Made by a program: the position numbers and the translations under genes. The notes under the pieces were generated by a model. It did no database searches and was not told where the DNA came from. It saw nothing but the letters and a program-made list of their open reading frames with translations. From Paraburkholderia kirstenboschensis (GTDB taxonomy: Bacteria > Pseudomonadota > Gammaproteobacteria > Burkholderiales > Burkholderiaceae): a stretch of DNA of 64,000 nt. Below are positions 1-10,374 of this stretch, piece after piece; the first letter of the stretch is position 1, and each line of letters opens with the position of its first letter. The stretch lies in NCBI RefSeq assembly GCF_904848585.1, contig NZ_CAJHCR010000007.1:186001-250000 (forward strand), read 5' to 3'.

Positions 1-1
1 G

Positions 2-49
2 GATACGAAGCTCGTATCCAGCCCGGAGGCGGCTTATGGCGCGCATTGA
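2..49 (+). CDS. Possible 3' tail of an upstream ABC ATPase gene (glpS-like), truncated by the window edge
   Basis: The frame starting at base 2 is open from the left edge and stops with TGA at 47-49, overlapping the start of the next gene by 14 bases. In characterised glycerol importers of this type a first ATPase gene (glpS) sits directly upstream of the second (glpT), so a C-terminal tail is expected here. Only about 15 residues are visible and they carry no diagnostic motif, so the assignment rests on position alone. The GGAGG at 24-28 lies inside this tail and serves as ribosome binding site for the next gene. Confidence 0.35.
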   Translation, partial: DTKLVSSPEAAYGAH

Positions 50-1156
50 GTTCCAGAATCTCGCGCACGCGTATCGTCCAAAGCCGGCGACGCTCGACGA
101 CTACGCGCTGCAACCCATGAGCATGGTCTGGGAAGACGGTGGCGCTTATGCGTTGCTCGGACCGTCTGGTTGCGGCAAGACCACGTTGCTGAACATCGTG
201 TCGGGTCTCGTCAAGCCGTCCGAGGGCAAGGTGCTGTTCGACGGACGCGACGTGACCGCGCTGGGCGCACGCGAGCGCAACATCGCGCAGGTGTTCCAGT
301 TCCCGGTGATCTACGACACCATGAGCGTGTTCGACAACCTCGCGTTTCCGCTGCGCAACCGCAAAATGCCGGCAGCCGAAGTGAAAAAGCGCGTGCACGA
401 AGTGGCCGAAATTCTCGACATGACGCGCGATCTGCCGCATAAGGCGAGCAACCTGGCGGCGGACGCGAAGCAGAAAATTTCACTGGGGCGCGGCCTTGTG
501 CGCCAGGACGTCGCAGCGATCCTTTTCGACGAGCCGTTGACCGTGATCGATCCGGCCATGAAATGGATGTTGCGCCGGCAGTTGAAGAAAATCCATCAGC
601 AACTCAAGCTCACGCTCATCTACGTCACGCACGATCAGGTCGAGGCACTCACCTTCGCTGACGAAGTCGTGGTCATGACAAACGGTCGCGTCGTTCAGAA
701 GGGCGGCGCCGATGCGCTTTTTCTAAGGCCGGATCACGCGTTTGTCGGCTACTTCATCGGTAGCCCCGGCATGAATCTTTGCCCAATCGAGCTTGACGCG
801 GACGGCGCGAGAATCGGCGCGCAGCGGCTCGCTCTCGACGCCGGCACACTCGCGACGCTAAGAGATGCGCACCAGCACGCAAACGCCGCGCTCACATTAG
901 GCATTCGCCCAGAGTTCGTGCGGCTCGCACAGGAAAGCGAAGCGGGTGCGGTCAAGGCGCAGGTGTTGCGCGCGCAACAGCTCGGCAACTATCAGCTCGT
1001 CACAGCGCAATGCGACGGCCATCTGTTCAACGCGAAGCTCGATCCGCATGTTCGCGTGGTGGACGGACCGGCCTGGCTGCGCCTCGCCGCGCCTGAAACG
1101 GTGTTCTTCTGCAACGACGAAAGAATCGACGCACGCATCTCCGAAGGGGCCGCGCG

Positions 1157-1160
<4 letters not shown>
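36..1160 (+). CDS. glpT: Glycerol ABC transporter ATP-binding protein (GlpT-type)
   Basis: A 374-residue MalK-like ATPase that would energise glycerol uptake at the inner membrane. Walker A (GPSGCGKTT) is at residues 42-50, Walker B is ILFDEPLTVID, and the switch histidine lies in YVTHDQ. The C-terminal ~120 residues form the TOBE/OB region usual for sugar-importer ATPases. The ABC signature is degenerate: LSGGQ is replaced by an LAADAKQKISLGRG segment. That form is familiar from the GlpT subunit of Rhizobium-type GlpSTPQV transporters, in which two different ATPases pair. The gene overlaps the following permease by ATGA. It is unrelated to the E. coli glycerol-3-phosphate antiporter also named GlpT. 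Substrate is inferred from the whole operon. Confidence 0.88.
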
Positions 1161-2042
<882 letters not shown>

Positions 2043-2053
<11 letters not shown>

Positions 2054-2855
2054 GCGCCGCTGGATGCGCACGTTGGTGCTCGTCGTTTATATGCTGTTCG
2101 CGCTGATTCCGCTGTACTGGATGTTATCGATCTCGTTGCGCACGAACGAAGAAACCATGTCGACGTTCGCCACGCTGCCGCAGCACGTGACGTTCGAGAA
2201 CTACAAGATCATCTTCACCGATCCGTCCTGGTACTGGGGCTATATCAATTCGATCGTCTACGTGCTGATGAATACGGTGATGTCGGTGCTCGTCGCACTG
2301 CCTGCCGCTTACGCGTTCTCACGCTACCGCTTTCTCGGCGACAAGCACATGTTCTTCTGGCTGCTCACCAACCGGATGACGCCGCCCGCCGTGTTCCTGC
2401 TGCCGTTCTTCCAGCTCTATTCGAGCGTCGGTTTGACCGACACGTACATTGCCGTGGCGCTTGCGCACATGCTGTTCAACGTGCCGCTCGCTGTGTGGAT
2501 TCTCGAAGGCTTCATGTCGGGCGTATCGCGCGAAATCGACGAAACAGCGTATATCGACGGCTATACGTTCCCCGCTTTCTTCGTGAAGATTTTCCTGCCG
2601 CTGATCAAGTCGGGCGTCGGCGTCACGGCGTTCTTCTGCTTCATGTTCAGCTGGGTCGAACTGCTGCTCGCACGCACGCTGACCTCCGTGAACGCGAAGC
2701 CGATCGCGGCGGTGATGACACGCACGGTGTCGGCGGCCGGCATGGACTGGGGCGTGCTGTCAGCGGCGGGTGTGCTGACCATCGTTCCAGGTGCGCTAGT
2801 GATCTACTTCGTGCGCAACTACATCGCGAAGGGCTTTGCGATGGGGAGAGTCTGA
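2043..2855 (+). CDS. glpQ: Glycerol ABC transporter permease (GlpQ-type)
   Basis: The second transmembrane subunit, 270 residues, of the MalG/UgpE class. The first helix follows a short basic N-terminus (KRRWMRTLVLVVYMLFALIPLYW), and an EAA-type loop is seen at DETAYIDGYTFPAFFVKIFLP. It begins inside the 3' end of the first permease, and its TGA overlaps the ATG of the DUF2160 gene (TGATG). It would form a heterodimeric channel with GlpP. It should not be confused with E. coli GlpQ, a phosphodiesterase. Confidence 0.85.
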
Positions 2856-3136
2856 TGTTCACGTGGATGTACTGGACGCCCGAAGTGGCGCTCTTCTTCG
2901 GCTGCATTGTCGTGATGCTGGCAGGCATGACCATGTGGGAACTGCGCTCGCCGACGACTGAACGCAAGGGCTTTCTGCCCATCTCGACCACACGCGGCGA
3001 CCGTCTGTTCATCGGTCTGCTCGCGGCGGCGTATGTGAACCTCGCATGGATCGGCATCAGCGCCGAAGGCTCGAACTCGTGGCCGGGATTCGCGGCCTCG
3101 GTGCTCGTTTTGCTCGCGATCATGTGGAAAGGCTAG
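2855..3136 (+). CDS. DUF2160 small membrane protein of the glycerol transporter operon
   Basis: A 93-residue protein with three hydrophobic segments (about residues 10-27, 50-68 and 76-91) and a central charged loop (RSPTTERKGF). The ATG at 2855 overlaps the upstream TGA by one base; the frame is open further upstream, but that part is antisense-like and lacks a ribosome binding site. DUF2160 proteins are known as companions of glycerol ABC importers, located between the second permease and the binding protein exactly as here. The biochemical role is unknown. Position suggests an accessory membrane subunit or assembly factor. Confidence 0.85.
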   Translation: MFTWMYWTPEVALFFGCIVVMLAGMTMWELRSPTTERKGFLPISTTRGDRLFIGLLAAAYVNLAWIGISAEGSNSWPGFAASVLVLLAIMWKG

Positions 3137-3262
3137 CGAGTCGGCACACGCAGACACGCACGCACAGACACACGCAATGAAGGCTCGCAACTCCCGGTTC
3201 CGCTGATGCCCCGAGCGGGCTCCGGCCAGATTCAAGGGGCACGAAAGACACAGGAGAAGACC

Positions 3263-5002
3263 ATGCAACAGAGGAGACGGATCGTCGCGCTCGCAGTGGC
3301 AGGCATCGTGTCAGGTGCCCTCGCGAATCACGCAACAGCGGGTATGCCCGAAGCGCAAAAATGGGTCGATAGCGAATTTCAACCGAGCACACTTTCGAAA
3401 CAGCAGCAGATGGACGAAATGAAATGGTTCGTCGACACGTCTGCCAAACTGAAGTCGCAAGGCGTCAAGGAGATACACGTGGTGTCGGAAACTATCGACA
3501 CGCACATCTACGAATCGAAAACACTCGCGAAAGCATTCACTGAAATCACCGGCATTCAGGTAAAGCACGACATCATTCAGGAAGGAGATGTCGTCGAAAA
3601 GTTGCAGACGTCGATGCAATCCGGGCAAAGCATCTACGACGGCTGGATTTCCGACTCCGATCTGATCGGCACGCACTATCGCTACGGCGTGATCGTGCCG
3701 CTTTCCGATTACATGACGGGCGAAGGCAAGGAGTATACGAACCCTGGCCTCGACATCAAAGACTTCATCGGTACGAGTTTTACGACCGCACCGGACAAGA
3801 AGCTCTATCAACTCCCCGACCAGCAGTTCGCAAACCTTTACTGGTTCCGCGCCGACTGGTTCGCACGCAAGGACTTGCAGGACAAATTCAAGGCGAAGTA
3901 CGGCTATGAGCTGGGCGTGCCGGTGAACTGGTCCGCGTATGAAGACATCGCCGAGTTCTTTACGAACGACGTGAAGAACATCGACGGTGAAAAAGTCTAC
4001 GGTCATATGGACTACGGCAAGAAAGACCCGTCGCTCGGCTGGCGCTTCACGGACGCCTGGCTTTCAATGGCGGGCGAAGCCGACAAGGGCATTCCGAACG
4101 GCATGCCGGTCGACGAATGGGGCATACGCGTGACGCCGGACGGCTGTCATCCGGTGGGCGCGTCGGTGTCGCGCGGCGGCGGCACCAACAGTCCCGCGGC
4201 GGTCTACGCGACGACCAAGTACATCGACTGGCTCAAGAAATACGCACCGCCGGAGGCGTCGGGCATGACCTTCAGCGAGGCGGGCCCGGTGCCCGCGCAA
4301 GGCAGGATCGCGCAACAGGTCTTCTGGTACACGGCGTTTACCGCGTCGATGCTCAAGCCCGGCAATGTCACGAATCCGGACGGCACGCCGAAGTGGCGCA
4401 TGGCGCCGTCGCCGCACGGCGCGTATTGGAAAGACGGCATGCAAAACGGCTACCAGGACGTCGGTTCATGGACCTTCTTCAAGTCGACGCCGGCCAATCA
4501 GCGCGCCGCAGCCTGGCTCTATGCGCAGTTCGTGACGGCAAAGAGCGTGTCGCTGAAAAAGTCGATAGTCGGTCTCACGTTTATTCGCGACTCCGACATT
4601 CATAGCGACTACTTCACGAAAAACGCGGACAAGTACGGCGGTCTGATCGAGTTCTATCGCAGCCCGGCACGCGTCGCGTGGACGCCGACCGGCAACAACG
4701 TGCCCGACTATCCGAAGATGGCTCAGCTCTGGTGGAAGAACGTCGGCACGGCAGTCGCCGGCGAAAAGACGCCGCAGGCCGCAATGGATAACCTCGCGAA
4801 GGAAATGGACCAGGTACTGTCCCGTTTGCAACGCGCCGGCATGAAAGTGTGTGCGCCGGAGCTGAATCCGCCAAGCGATCCGTCGAAGTGGTTGTCCGAC
4901 CAACACGCGCCGTGGAAGAAGCTCGGCAACGAGAAGCCGAAGGGCGAGACGGTCAAGTACGAGCAGTTGCTGTCGGCGTGGAAGGCGGGCAAGGTGCGCT
5001 AA
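3263..5002 (+). CDS. glpV: Glycerol ABC transporter periplasmic binding protein (GlpV-type)
   Basis: A 579-residue family-1-like extracellular solute-binding protein. The start at 3263 follows AGGAGA; an upstream in-frame ATG at 3206 has no binding site and would destroy the signal peptide. The N-terminus (QQRRRIVALAVAGIVSGALANHATA) is a classical Sec signal with cleavage near residue 25. At nearly 580 residues it is longer than typical sugar-binding proteins, as is usual for GlpV. It captures glycerol for the GlpPQ permease. About 125 bases separate it from the DUF2160 gene, enough for RNA processing or an internal promoter that would allow higher expression of the binding protein. Confidence 0.88.
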   Translation: MQQRRRIVALAVAGIVSGALANHATAGMPEAQKWVDSEFQPSTLSKQQQMDEMKWFVDTSAKLKSQGVKEIHVVSETIDTHIYESKTLAKAFTEITGIQVKHDIIQEGDVVEKLQTSMQSGQSIYDGWISDSDLIGTHYRYGVIVPLSDYMTGEGKEYTNPGLDIKDFIGTSFTTAPDKKLYQLPDQQFANLYWFRADWFARKDLQDKFKAKYGYELGVPVNWSAYEDIAEFFTNDVKNIDGEKVYGHMDYGKKDPSLGWRFTDAWLSMAGEADKGIPNGMPVDEWGIRVTPDGCHPVGASVSRGGGTNSPAAVYATTKYIDWLKKYAPPEASGMTFSEAGPVPAQGRIAQQVFWYTAFTASMLKPGNVTNPDGTPKWRMAPSPHGAYWKDGMQNGYQDVGSWTFFKSTPANQRAAAWLYAQFVTAKSVSLKKSIVGLTFIRDSDIHSDYFTKNADKYGGLIEFYRSPARVAWTPTGNNVPDYPKMAQLWWKNVGTAVAGEKTPQAAMDNLAKEMDQVLSRLQRAGMKVCAPELNPPSDPSKWLSDQHAPWKKLGNEKPKGETVKYEQLLSAWKAGKVR

Positions 5003-5034
5003 GCGGCTGATCTGGCAATTGGCGGTTCATAAGC

Positions 5035-5063
5035 GGGCGGCACCACGCGTGCCGCCCTTTTTT
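5035..5063 (+). terminator. Rho-independent terminator of the glycerol operon
   Basis: A perfect 9-bp GC-rich stem (5035-5043 with 5049-5057, GGGCGGCAC paired to GTGCCGCCC) has a 5-base loop and runs straight into six T residues. It lies 32 bases after the glpV stop. A minus-strand gene ends just beyond it. Confidence 0.9.
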
Positions 5064-5092
5064 ATTTCCGCCGATGCCACAAGCCGTATGCG

Positions 5093-5602
5093 CTACTCAT
5101 TCGCCATGTCCACAAGCCTGGCAACCGTGTTCATGTTGCGTGCGGTTCCCGTTTTGGCGGCCGGGATTTTTAGCTTCGTATCCGCCATTCCGTTGTTGTA
5201 GTGCACGTAGATTTCGCGCGTGCCGAGCGCCATTTCTTCTTCGCGCTGGCCGCTCGCGTGAGCGAGCGCGTCGGCAGGCGGCGCTGTGTCGAGAAAAATC
5301 GCGACCGTCCGGTTCGGCGCGGCGGACTTGAACGGATTAGCGGTCAGCACCTGCGCAAGTTCCTCGCTGGTTCGCACCGCGACGCCCACCGGTTTGCCCG
5401 CGTACTCTTCAAGGCGACGCTCGAGCCGGCTTTTCACCGATGCCTCGGCAAGCTTGCTGTCGAACACCACGTTGCCGCTTGCGATGTACGTCCGTACGTT
5501 GGTGAAGCCAACGGACTCGCACATAGTCCGCAATTCCGCCATAGGAAGCTTGCCGGTTCCACCGACATTCACGGCGCGCAGAAAAGCAACGTATCGGGTC
5601 AT
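5093..5602 (-). CDS. DUF1697 family protein
   Basis: A 169-residue cytosolic protein beginning MTRYVAFLRAVNVGG, the hallmark N-terminus of DUF1697. It also has the family's SGNVVF segment near residue 43 and the C-terminal K(T)GTARNMNTV motif near residue 155. Length matches the family (about 170-180). The function of DUF1697 is not established. It faces the glycerol operon convergently and is separated from the next minus-strand gene by about 30 bases, so it could be co-transcribed with the DUF2182/DUF899 genes upstream. Confidence 0.85.
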   Translation of the reverse strand: MTRYVAFLRAVNVGGTGKLPMAELRTMCESVGFTNVRTYIASGNVVFDSKLAEASVKSRLERRLEEYAGKPVGVAVRTSEELAQVLTANPFKSAAPNRTVAIFLDTAPPADALAHASGQREEEMALGTREIYVHYNNGMADTKLKIPAAKTGTARNMNTVARLVDMANE

Positions 5603-5635
5603 CGAATGAGTTTTTCTGATGTTGAATACAGGTCT

Positions 5636-6485
5636 TTACACGAGCGAGGCGGCTCGCACGATCATAAACAAACCGGCGCCGATAATCACGAACCCGAAGC
5701 CTCGCGCGATGAATTCACCGCGCGGCGCCATGCGTTCGAGTGCAAATTGCGACCGTGACGGCCGCCATTGCACGCAGATCCATCAAGCCGGACACGGCAA
5801 GCACCGCCGTCAGGCTTGCACAGCAGAAACAGCAATGGACACCCAAGCGCACACCGTATTGCATCGCGGCAACCGCGCGCGTCGGCAATGCATGAAGGCG
5901 GTATGGCGCCGCGTGGCGGCAACAGCGAAGATAATGCGCCTTCCACGCCGTGAGTTGCAACGCACCCGCGCCGAGCACGATTACGCCGGCTACAACGGGA
6001 ACAGCGCGAGAAATCGCGGGTGTCTGCATCTCAAGCGCCGCTAATGTCGCGCCGAGCGCAAAGAGCGCCGCACCCAGCGCGGCCCACACAGCGAAATAGC
6101 CGACGCCGGCGAGCAACGTCATAAGCCCTGCTCGCGCGTGCCCCGCTCTGCCAAGCGCCTCACCGTATCGCCACAACACGGGTGCGAGCGACGGCAGCAT
6201 CATCGCGATCATCATGACGACCCACATGCCGACGAACGATGCCGCGATGCGTGGCCACGTGCGGCCGCACATGGCCATCCACATCGTCGGCATGGTCCAG
6301 CCGCCGGGCATGGGCATGTCGCCCATGGTCGACATGGACACGCATGCAACGATGGTTGCCGCCGCGCTGAGTGCAAATAGCAACGCGCAGACACCGTAAA
6401 AGATCGCGCGCGAACGAGAAGCGCGCGTGCCGAATTCTCGCGTCGCGAAGTCGCCGCATTGGCTTGCGCGCCCGGGGTTCATCAC
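5636..6485 (-). pseudogene. DUF2182 predicted metal-binding membrane protein, apparent frameshift near the C-terminus
   Basis: The first ~245 residues read as a polytopic DUF2182 protein: five or six hydrophobic segments, the Met-rich MMIAMMLPS helix, a Cys pair near HYLRCCRH, and the HCCFCC cluster preceding SGLMDLRAMA. The open frame then ends prematurely at 5715. Reading on in another frame from the AAA run at 5744-5746 restores the expected tail (ALERMAPRG, then FVIIGAGLFMIVRAA) and a TAA at 5636-5638. One extra base in ATTTGCA explains it. This is either a real recent mutation or a sequencing error. The start is 5 bases after the DUF899 gene, forming an operon. DUF2182 function is unknown. 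Confidence 0.75.
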
Positions 6486-6490
6486 GCACC

Positions 6491-7258
6491 TCAGCGCTTT
6501 TCATACTCGTCGTGACGGCGCCACCAGATGCCGGTCTCATTGCGGCCTTTCGGCGCGCGGTCGAGCCATTGGTACATGCCCCACAGGCCGTCCAGTCCAC
6601 GCGCGTACGTGGAATACGTGTGGTAGACCGCGCCGTCTTCGAGTACGAAGGCGCTCAGGCCTGGCCGGTCGCGCGCGTAGGTGGATGCGTCGGTACCGCA
6701 TGTCGCTGCGAATTGCGCGACGGGCTCCGGAGCCGGTACCGCGTCCATTGCGTGACGGCCGCGCTGATAGTTATATTCGACGGTGCCCTCGCGCTGCTGC
6801 TCCTCGGTGAACGAGATGTTGAAGTCGAAGTTGAAGTCGCTGCCCGCCGACGAAGCCCACGGAAACGTCCACCCCATGCGCCGCTGGTATTCCTGCAGCT
6901 TCACCAACGGCGCGCGGGATATGGCCGTCAGCGCCACGTCGTGATTGGCCAGATGAATCGCGATGCCGTCGAAGCCATCCGCAATCGACGAGCAAGACGG
7001 GCACCCTGCCTTGTAGTCCGGCCCGAACATGAAGTGATAAACGAGGAGCTGCGAGCGTCCTCCAAAAAGGTCGGCAAGCGATGCGATGCCCTGCCCGGTC
7101 TCGAATCGGTACGTCTTGTCGACGCGGACCCAAGGCAATTCCTGGCGTCGGCGCGCCACTTCGTCGCTGCGTCGCGTAAGTTCTTTTTCCGCGTTCAGCA
7201 GATCGAGGCGCGCTGCGAGCCACTGCTCGCGCGTCCCGGTCGGATGTGTCGTGGTCAT
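6491..7258 (-). CDS. DUF899 family thioredoxin-like protein
   Basis: A 255-residue cytosolic protein with the DUF899 pattern: PWVRVDKTYRF near residue 45, LLVYHFMFGPD near 72, a CPSCS motif near residue 86 in the position of a thioredoxin-fold redox site, and the C-terminal YHTYSTYARG and WWRRHDEY segments. DUF899 proteins are described as thioredoxin-like, but no substrate is known. It is the first gene of a minus-strand unit with the DUF2182 gene 5 bases downstream, and it is divergent from the HTH regulator at 7388, sharing a 129-base promoter region. Confidence 0.85.
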   Translation of the reverse strand: MTTTHPTGTREQWLAARLDLLNAEKELTRRSDEVARRRQELPWVRVDKTYRFETGQGIASLADLFGGRSQLLVYHFMFGPDYKAGCPSCSSIADGFDGIAIHLANHDVALTAISRAPLVKLQEYQRRMGWTFPWASSAGSDFNFDFNISFTEEQQREGTVEYNYQRGRHAMDAVPAPEPVAQFAATCGTDASTYARDRPGLSAFVLEDGAVYHTYSTYARGLDGLWGMYQWLDRAPKGRNETGIWWRRHDEYEKR

Positions 7259-7387
7259 GGTTCTCTCCGTTCGGTTTCACTCGTCGCTCGATCGCTTTCG
7301 ATACGACGTACTGGTTGGCGGTCGTGCTAGATTAGTATCGGGATTCCGGACGGTGGGAGTGACAAGTGTGGCGCGATTTCAATCAAC

Positions 7388-8608
7388 ATGGACCCGCTAA
7401 TCAAGGCCGCCGCGCAAGCGCTCGCTGCCGGTGATCCGCTCGGCGCATTGAAGCGCGTCGCGTTACGCGAGGACGCCCCGGCGCTCGCGCTTCGCGGCAT
7501 CGCGATGGCGCAACTGGGCGATTTCATCCGGGCCAAGGCGCTCGTGCGAAGCGCGGCGCGCGCGTTCGGTTCGAAGCAAGCCGTGGCCCGCGCAAGATGT
7601 GTCGTGGCGGAGGCGGAGATTGCGCTGGCGTCGCGCGATCTTGCATGGCCGGCGAGAGCGCTCACCACTGCGCGCGCGACGCTCGAAGCACACGGCGACC
7701 GCGCCAATGCCGCGCATGCGGGCTATCTGGAGGTTCGCAGGCTTGTTCTGATCGGACATATCGACGAGGCTGAGCGCATGCTTGGCGCGCTCGATTTCGC
7801 GCCTTTGCCGCCCATGCTGAGGGCGGCGCATCAGCTAATGGTGGCAGGCATTGCGCTGCGGCGTTTGCAGGCCAACAAGGCTCGCGCCGCGTTCGCACGA
7901 GCCAGGCACGCGGCGCAAGCTGCGGATATTCCCGCGCTGATTGCCGAGGTCGAAAGCGCATCGCATACGTTGAACCTGCCAGCCGCGCGCCTGATCGCAC
8001 GCGGCGAACAACGGCTGCTGCTGCTTGACGAGGTTGAAGCACTGCTGATGTCGAACGCGTTTGTGGTCGACGCCTGTCGCAATGTCGTGCAGAAGTCCGG
8101 CACGGCTGTGTCGCTGGCAAGGCGCCCGGTGTTGTTCAATCTCGCGTACCAGCTTGCCGAAGCATGGCCCGCCGATGTGCCGCGCGACGCGCTAATCGCA
8201 CGCGCATTCAGAACGAGACTTGCCGATGACTCGCATCGCGCGCGTCTGCGGGTGGAGATCGGCCGGCTTCGCACGATGCTTGGCACGTTGGCCGATATAA
8301 GCGCGACGCCGCGTGGCTTTGCATTGGCGCCGCGCGATGGGCAGGAGGTTCGGGTGCTCGCGCGGCCCGTCGAAGAGACTCATGCGGCAATGCTCGCGCT
8401 GCTCGCGGATGGCGAGTCGTGGTCGAGCTCCGCGCTCGCGCTCGCACTCGGCGCAAGCCAGCGCACCGTGCAGCGCACACTCGATTCGCTCGCGGCCGTC
8501 GGCAAAGCCCAGTCGTTTGGTCGAGGACGGGCGCGCCGCTGGATGGCCCCGCCCGCGTCCGGATTCGCGACAACGTTGTTACTCCCCTCGCCCGTCACGC
8601 TCAATTAG
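7388..8608 (+). CDS. TPR-like / winged-helix regulatory protein
   Basis: A 406-residue protein rich in Ala, Leu and Arg. Residues ~1-200 look like stacked helical hairpins of TPR type (repeated 30-40-residue units with A.A..L...G pattern), and residues ~325-395 form a helix-turn-helix (SSSALALALGASQRTVQRTLDSLAAVGKA with QRTVQRTL as recognition helix), followed by RGRARRW. The centre is not recognised. It is divergent from the DUF899 operon and followed after 9 bases by a beta-propeller protein, so it probably controls one of these. The architecture resembles bacterial regulators with a TPR ligand or protein sensor, but I cannot name a characterised homologue. Confidence 0.7.
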   Translation: MDPLIKAAAQALAAGDPLGALKRVALREDAPALALRGIAMAQLGDFIRAKALVRSAARAFGSKQAVARARCVVAEAEIALASRDLAWPARALTTARATLEAHGDRANAAHAGYLEVRRLVLIGHIDEAERMLGALDFAPLPPMLRAAHQLMVAGIALRRLQANKARAAFARARHAAQAADIPALIAEVESASHTLNLPAARLIARGEQRLLLLDEVEALLMSNAFVVDACRNVVQKSGTAVSLARRPVLFNLAYQLAEAWPADVPRDALIARAFRTRLADDSHRARLRVEIGRLRTMLGTLADISATPRGFALAPRDGQEVRVLARPVEETHAAMLALLADGESWSSSALALALGASQRTVQRTLDSLAAVGKAQSFGRGRARRWMAPPASGFATTLLLPSPVTLN

Positions 8609-8617
8609 GATGACAGC

Positions 8618-9271
8618 ATGAATCGATCAAACGCCACTATCATCCGCGAATACGGTCCGTTCCCGGACGTCCAGCAAGTAGGCGGCGTCACCTACGACGG
8701 CCAGCAGGTCTGGATTGCAACGGGCAAGACGTTGAACGCATTCGATCCCGCGAGCGGCCAGACTGTGCGCGCAATCGAAATCGCCGCCGACGCGGGCACA
8801 GCCTTCGACGGCCAGCATCTCTTTCAAATTGCCGCAGGCCGCATCCACAAGATCGACCCGGCAACCGGCCGAGTGCTTTCGAGCATCCCTGCGCCGGGAG
8901 GCAATGGCGCGTCGGGACTCGCGTGGGCCGAGGGATCGTTGTGGGTCGGCGAGTATCGCGAGCGCAAAATTCATCAGGTCGATCCAGAGACCGGCGCGGT
9001 GCTTTCGAGCATCGAGTCGAACCGTTTCGTGACGGGCGTCACGTGGGTCGACGGCGAGCTTTGGCACGGCACCTGGGAAGACGATGCAAGCGAGTTGAGG
9101 CACATTGACCCACGTACCGGCGAGGTACTGGAAAGCCTTGAGATGCCCGAGGGCGTCGGCGTGTCAGGCCTCGAGTCCGATGGCAGCGGGCAGTTCTTTT
9201 GCGGTGGCGGAAACAGCGGGAAGGTGCGCGCCGTGCGCCGTCCGGAACGCGAGACGCGAGACGTCAGCTAA
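8618..9271 (+). CDS. Beta-propeller (PQQ-like / glutaminyl-cyclotransferase-like) protein
   Basis: A 217-residue protein built of five or so repeats of about 40-45 residues with the pattern G.(T/L).(Y/W).(D/G)G..W....R..KI...DP.TG.VL.SI, typical of PQQ-like or SMP-30/glutamine-cyclotransferase blades. No signal peptide is present, so it is likely cytosolic. It follows the TPR/HTH gene by 9 bases and is probably co-transcribed. At this length it has fewer blades than most closed propellers, so it may oligomerise or form a small propeller. Substrate unknown. Confidence 0.7.
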   Translation: MNRSNATIIREYGPFPDVQQVGGVTYDGQQVWIATGKTLNAFDPASGQTVRAIEIAADAGTAFDGQHLFQIAAGRIHKIDPATGRVLSSIPAPGGNGASGLAWAEGSLWVGEYRERKIHQVDPETGAVLSSIESNRFVTGVTWVDGELWHGTWEDDASELRHIDPRTGEVLESLEMPEGVGVSGLESDGSGQFFCGGGNSGKVRAVRRPERETRDVS

Positions 9272-9307
9272 TTGGCGCTGCCTTCGTGCCGCGAACCGCG
9301 TGCGTTT

Positions 9308-10255
9308 TCACGTGGCACTACGCACTTCGCGGCGCACCGCCTGCGGCGGCAGTCCAAACCCGCGTATAAACGCCTCGCGCAAATGGCGCCGGTCGCGAAA
9401 GCCGGTCTCTTTCGCGATGACGTCGAGCGGATGCCGGCTTTGCTCGATCATCAGGCGCGCGGCTTCGAGGCGCAGGCTTTCAACAGCACGCGCGGGCGAT
9501 TGCCCCGTTTCGAGCGTAAACACACGGCTGAACTGACGCGGACTCAGGTTCGCCTTGCCGGCCAGTTCATCGACGGTAAGCGGCCGGCTCAGGTTCTCAC
9601 GCGCGTAGTTCAACGCGCTCTGAACGCGGTCCGACTTTGGCGCGAGGTTCAGCATTTCCGAATGCTGCGATTGGCCGCCCGAGCGCCGCTGGTGCATGAC
9701 GAGCTTATGCGCAACGGAGCGCGCCACCTCGGCGCCGAGATCTTTTTCGACCATCGCAAGCGCGAGATCGAGCCCGGCAGTCATGCCGGCCGACGTCCAG
9801 ATCGGACCGTCGACGATATAAATGCGGTCGTCTTCCACGCGAACATCGGGAAAGCGCTTCTGCATTTCACGTGCGTAAGCCCAGTGCGTCGTGGCGCGTC
9901 GCTGCGATAACAGACCCGCCTCAGCAACCACGAAGCCGCCTGTGCAAATACCGCCGATGCGCCGTGCGCGCGGCCCGGTTTTGCGGAGAAACGCGAGCAC
10001 GTCTTCGGGCGCCGGCGACGCGAGCGGATCGTTGACGCCCGCGACGATCCACGTGTCCGTTTGACGCCGCGATCTAAGCGGACTCGTGCTCACGGTCATA
10101 CCTAGCGACGAACGCACCTCGCCGCCCGCAGGCGAAAAATTCTCCACCTGATAGAACGGCTCGCCCACTACCACGTTCGCGTATTCGAAAACGGCTTGCG
10201 TGGCGATCGCCATGACCTGGAAGCCGTCGCTCAGCAAATATCCCACGCGGTGCAT
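9308..10255 (-). CDS. GlxA family transcriptional regulator (DJ-1/PfpI plus AraC HTH)
   Basis: A 315-residue two-domain regulator. Residues ~1-185 form a DJ-1/PfpI (class I glutamine amidotransferase-like) domain with the elbow GGICTGGFVVAEAGLL. Residues ~215-310 form an AraC-type DNA-binding domain with two HTH motifs (TVDELAGKANLSPRQFSRVF and PLDVIAKETGFRDRRHLREAF). Such regulators sense small metabolites through the N-domain. The neighbouring SDR gene starts 120 bases away in divergent orientation and is a plausible target. Confidence 0.88.
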   Translation of the reverse strand: MHRVGYLLSDGFQVMAIATQAVFEYANVVVGEPFYQVENFSPAGGEVRSSLGMTVSTSPLRSRRQTDTWIVAGVNDPLASPAPEDVLAFLRKTGPRARRIGGICTGGFVVAEAGLLSQRRATTHWAYAREMQKRFPDVRVEDDRIYIVDGPIWTSAGMTAGLDLALAMVEKDLGAEVARSVAHKLVMHQRRSGGQSQHSEMLNLAPKSDRVQSALNYARENLSRPLTVDELAGKANLSPRQFSRVFTLETGQSPARAVESLRLEAARLMIEQSRHPLDVIAKETGFRDRRHLREAFIRGFGLPPQAVRREVRSAT

Positions 10256-10374
10256 GCCGGTTCTCCGTCCAAGTGTATGTCCTGAAACCTAACCATATAT
10301 GTCATTTGCGCCGCCGTCAAAACGGGACAGAATTCCGTCACGCCATCAACGATTCATTGCAAAGGAGTGACACC

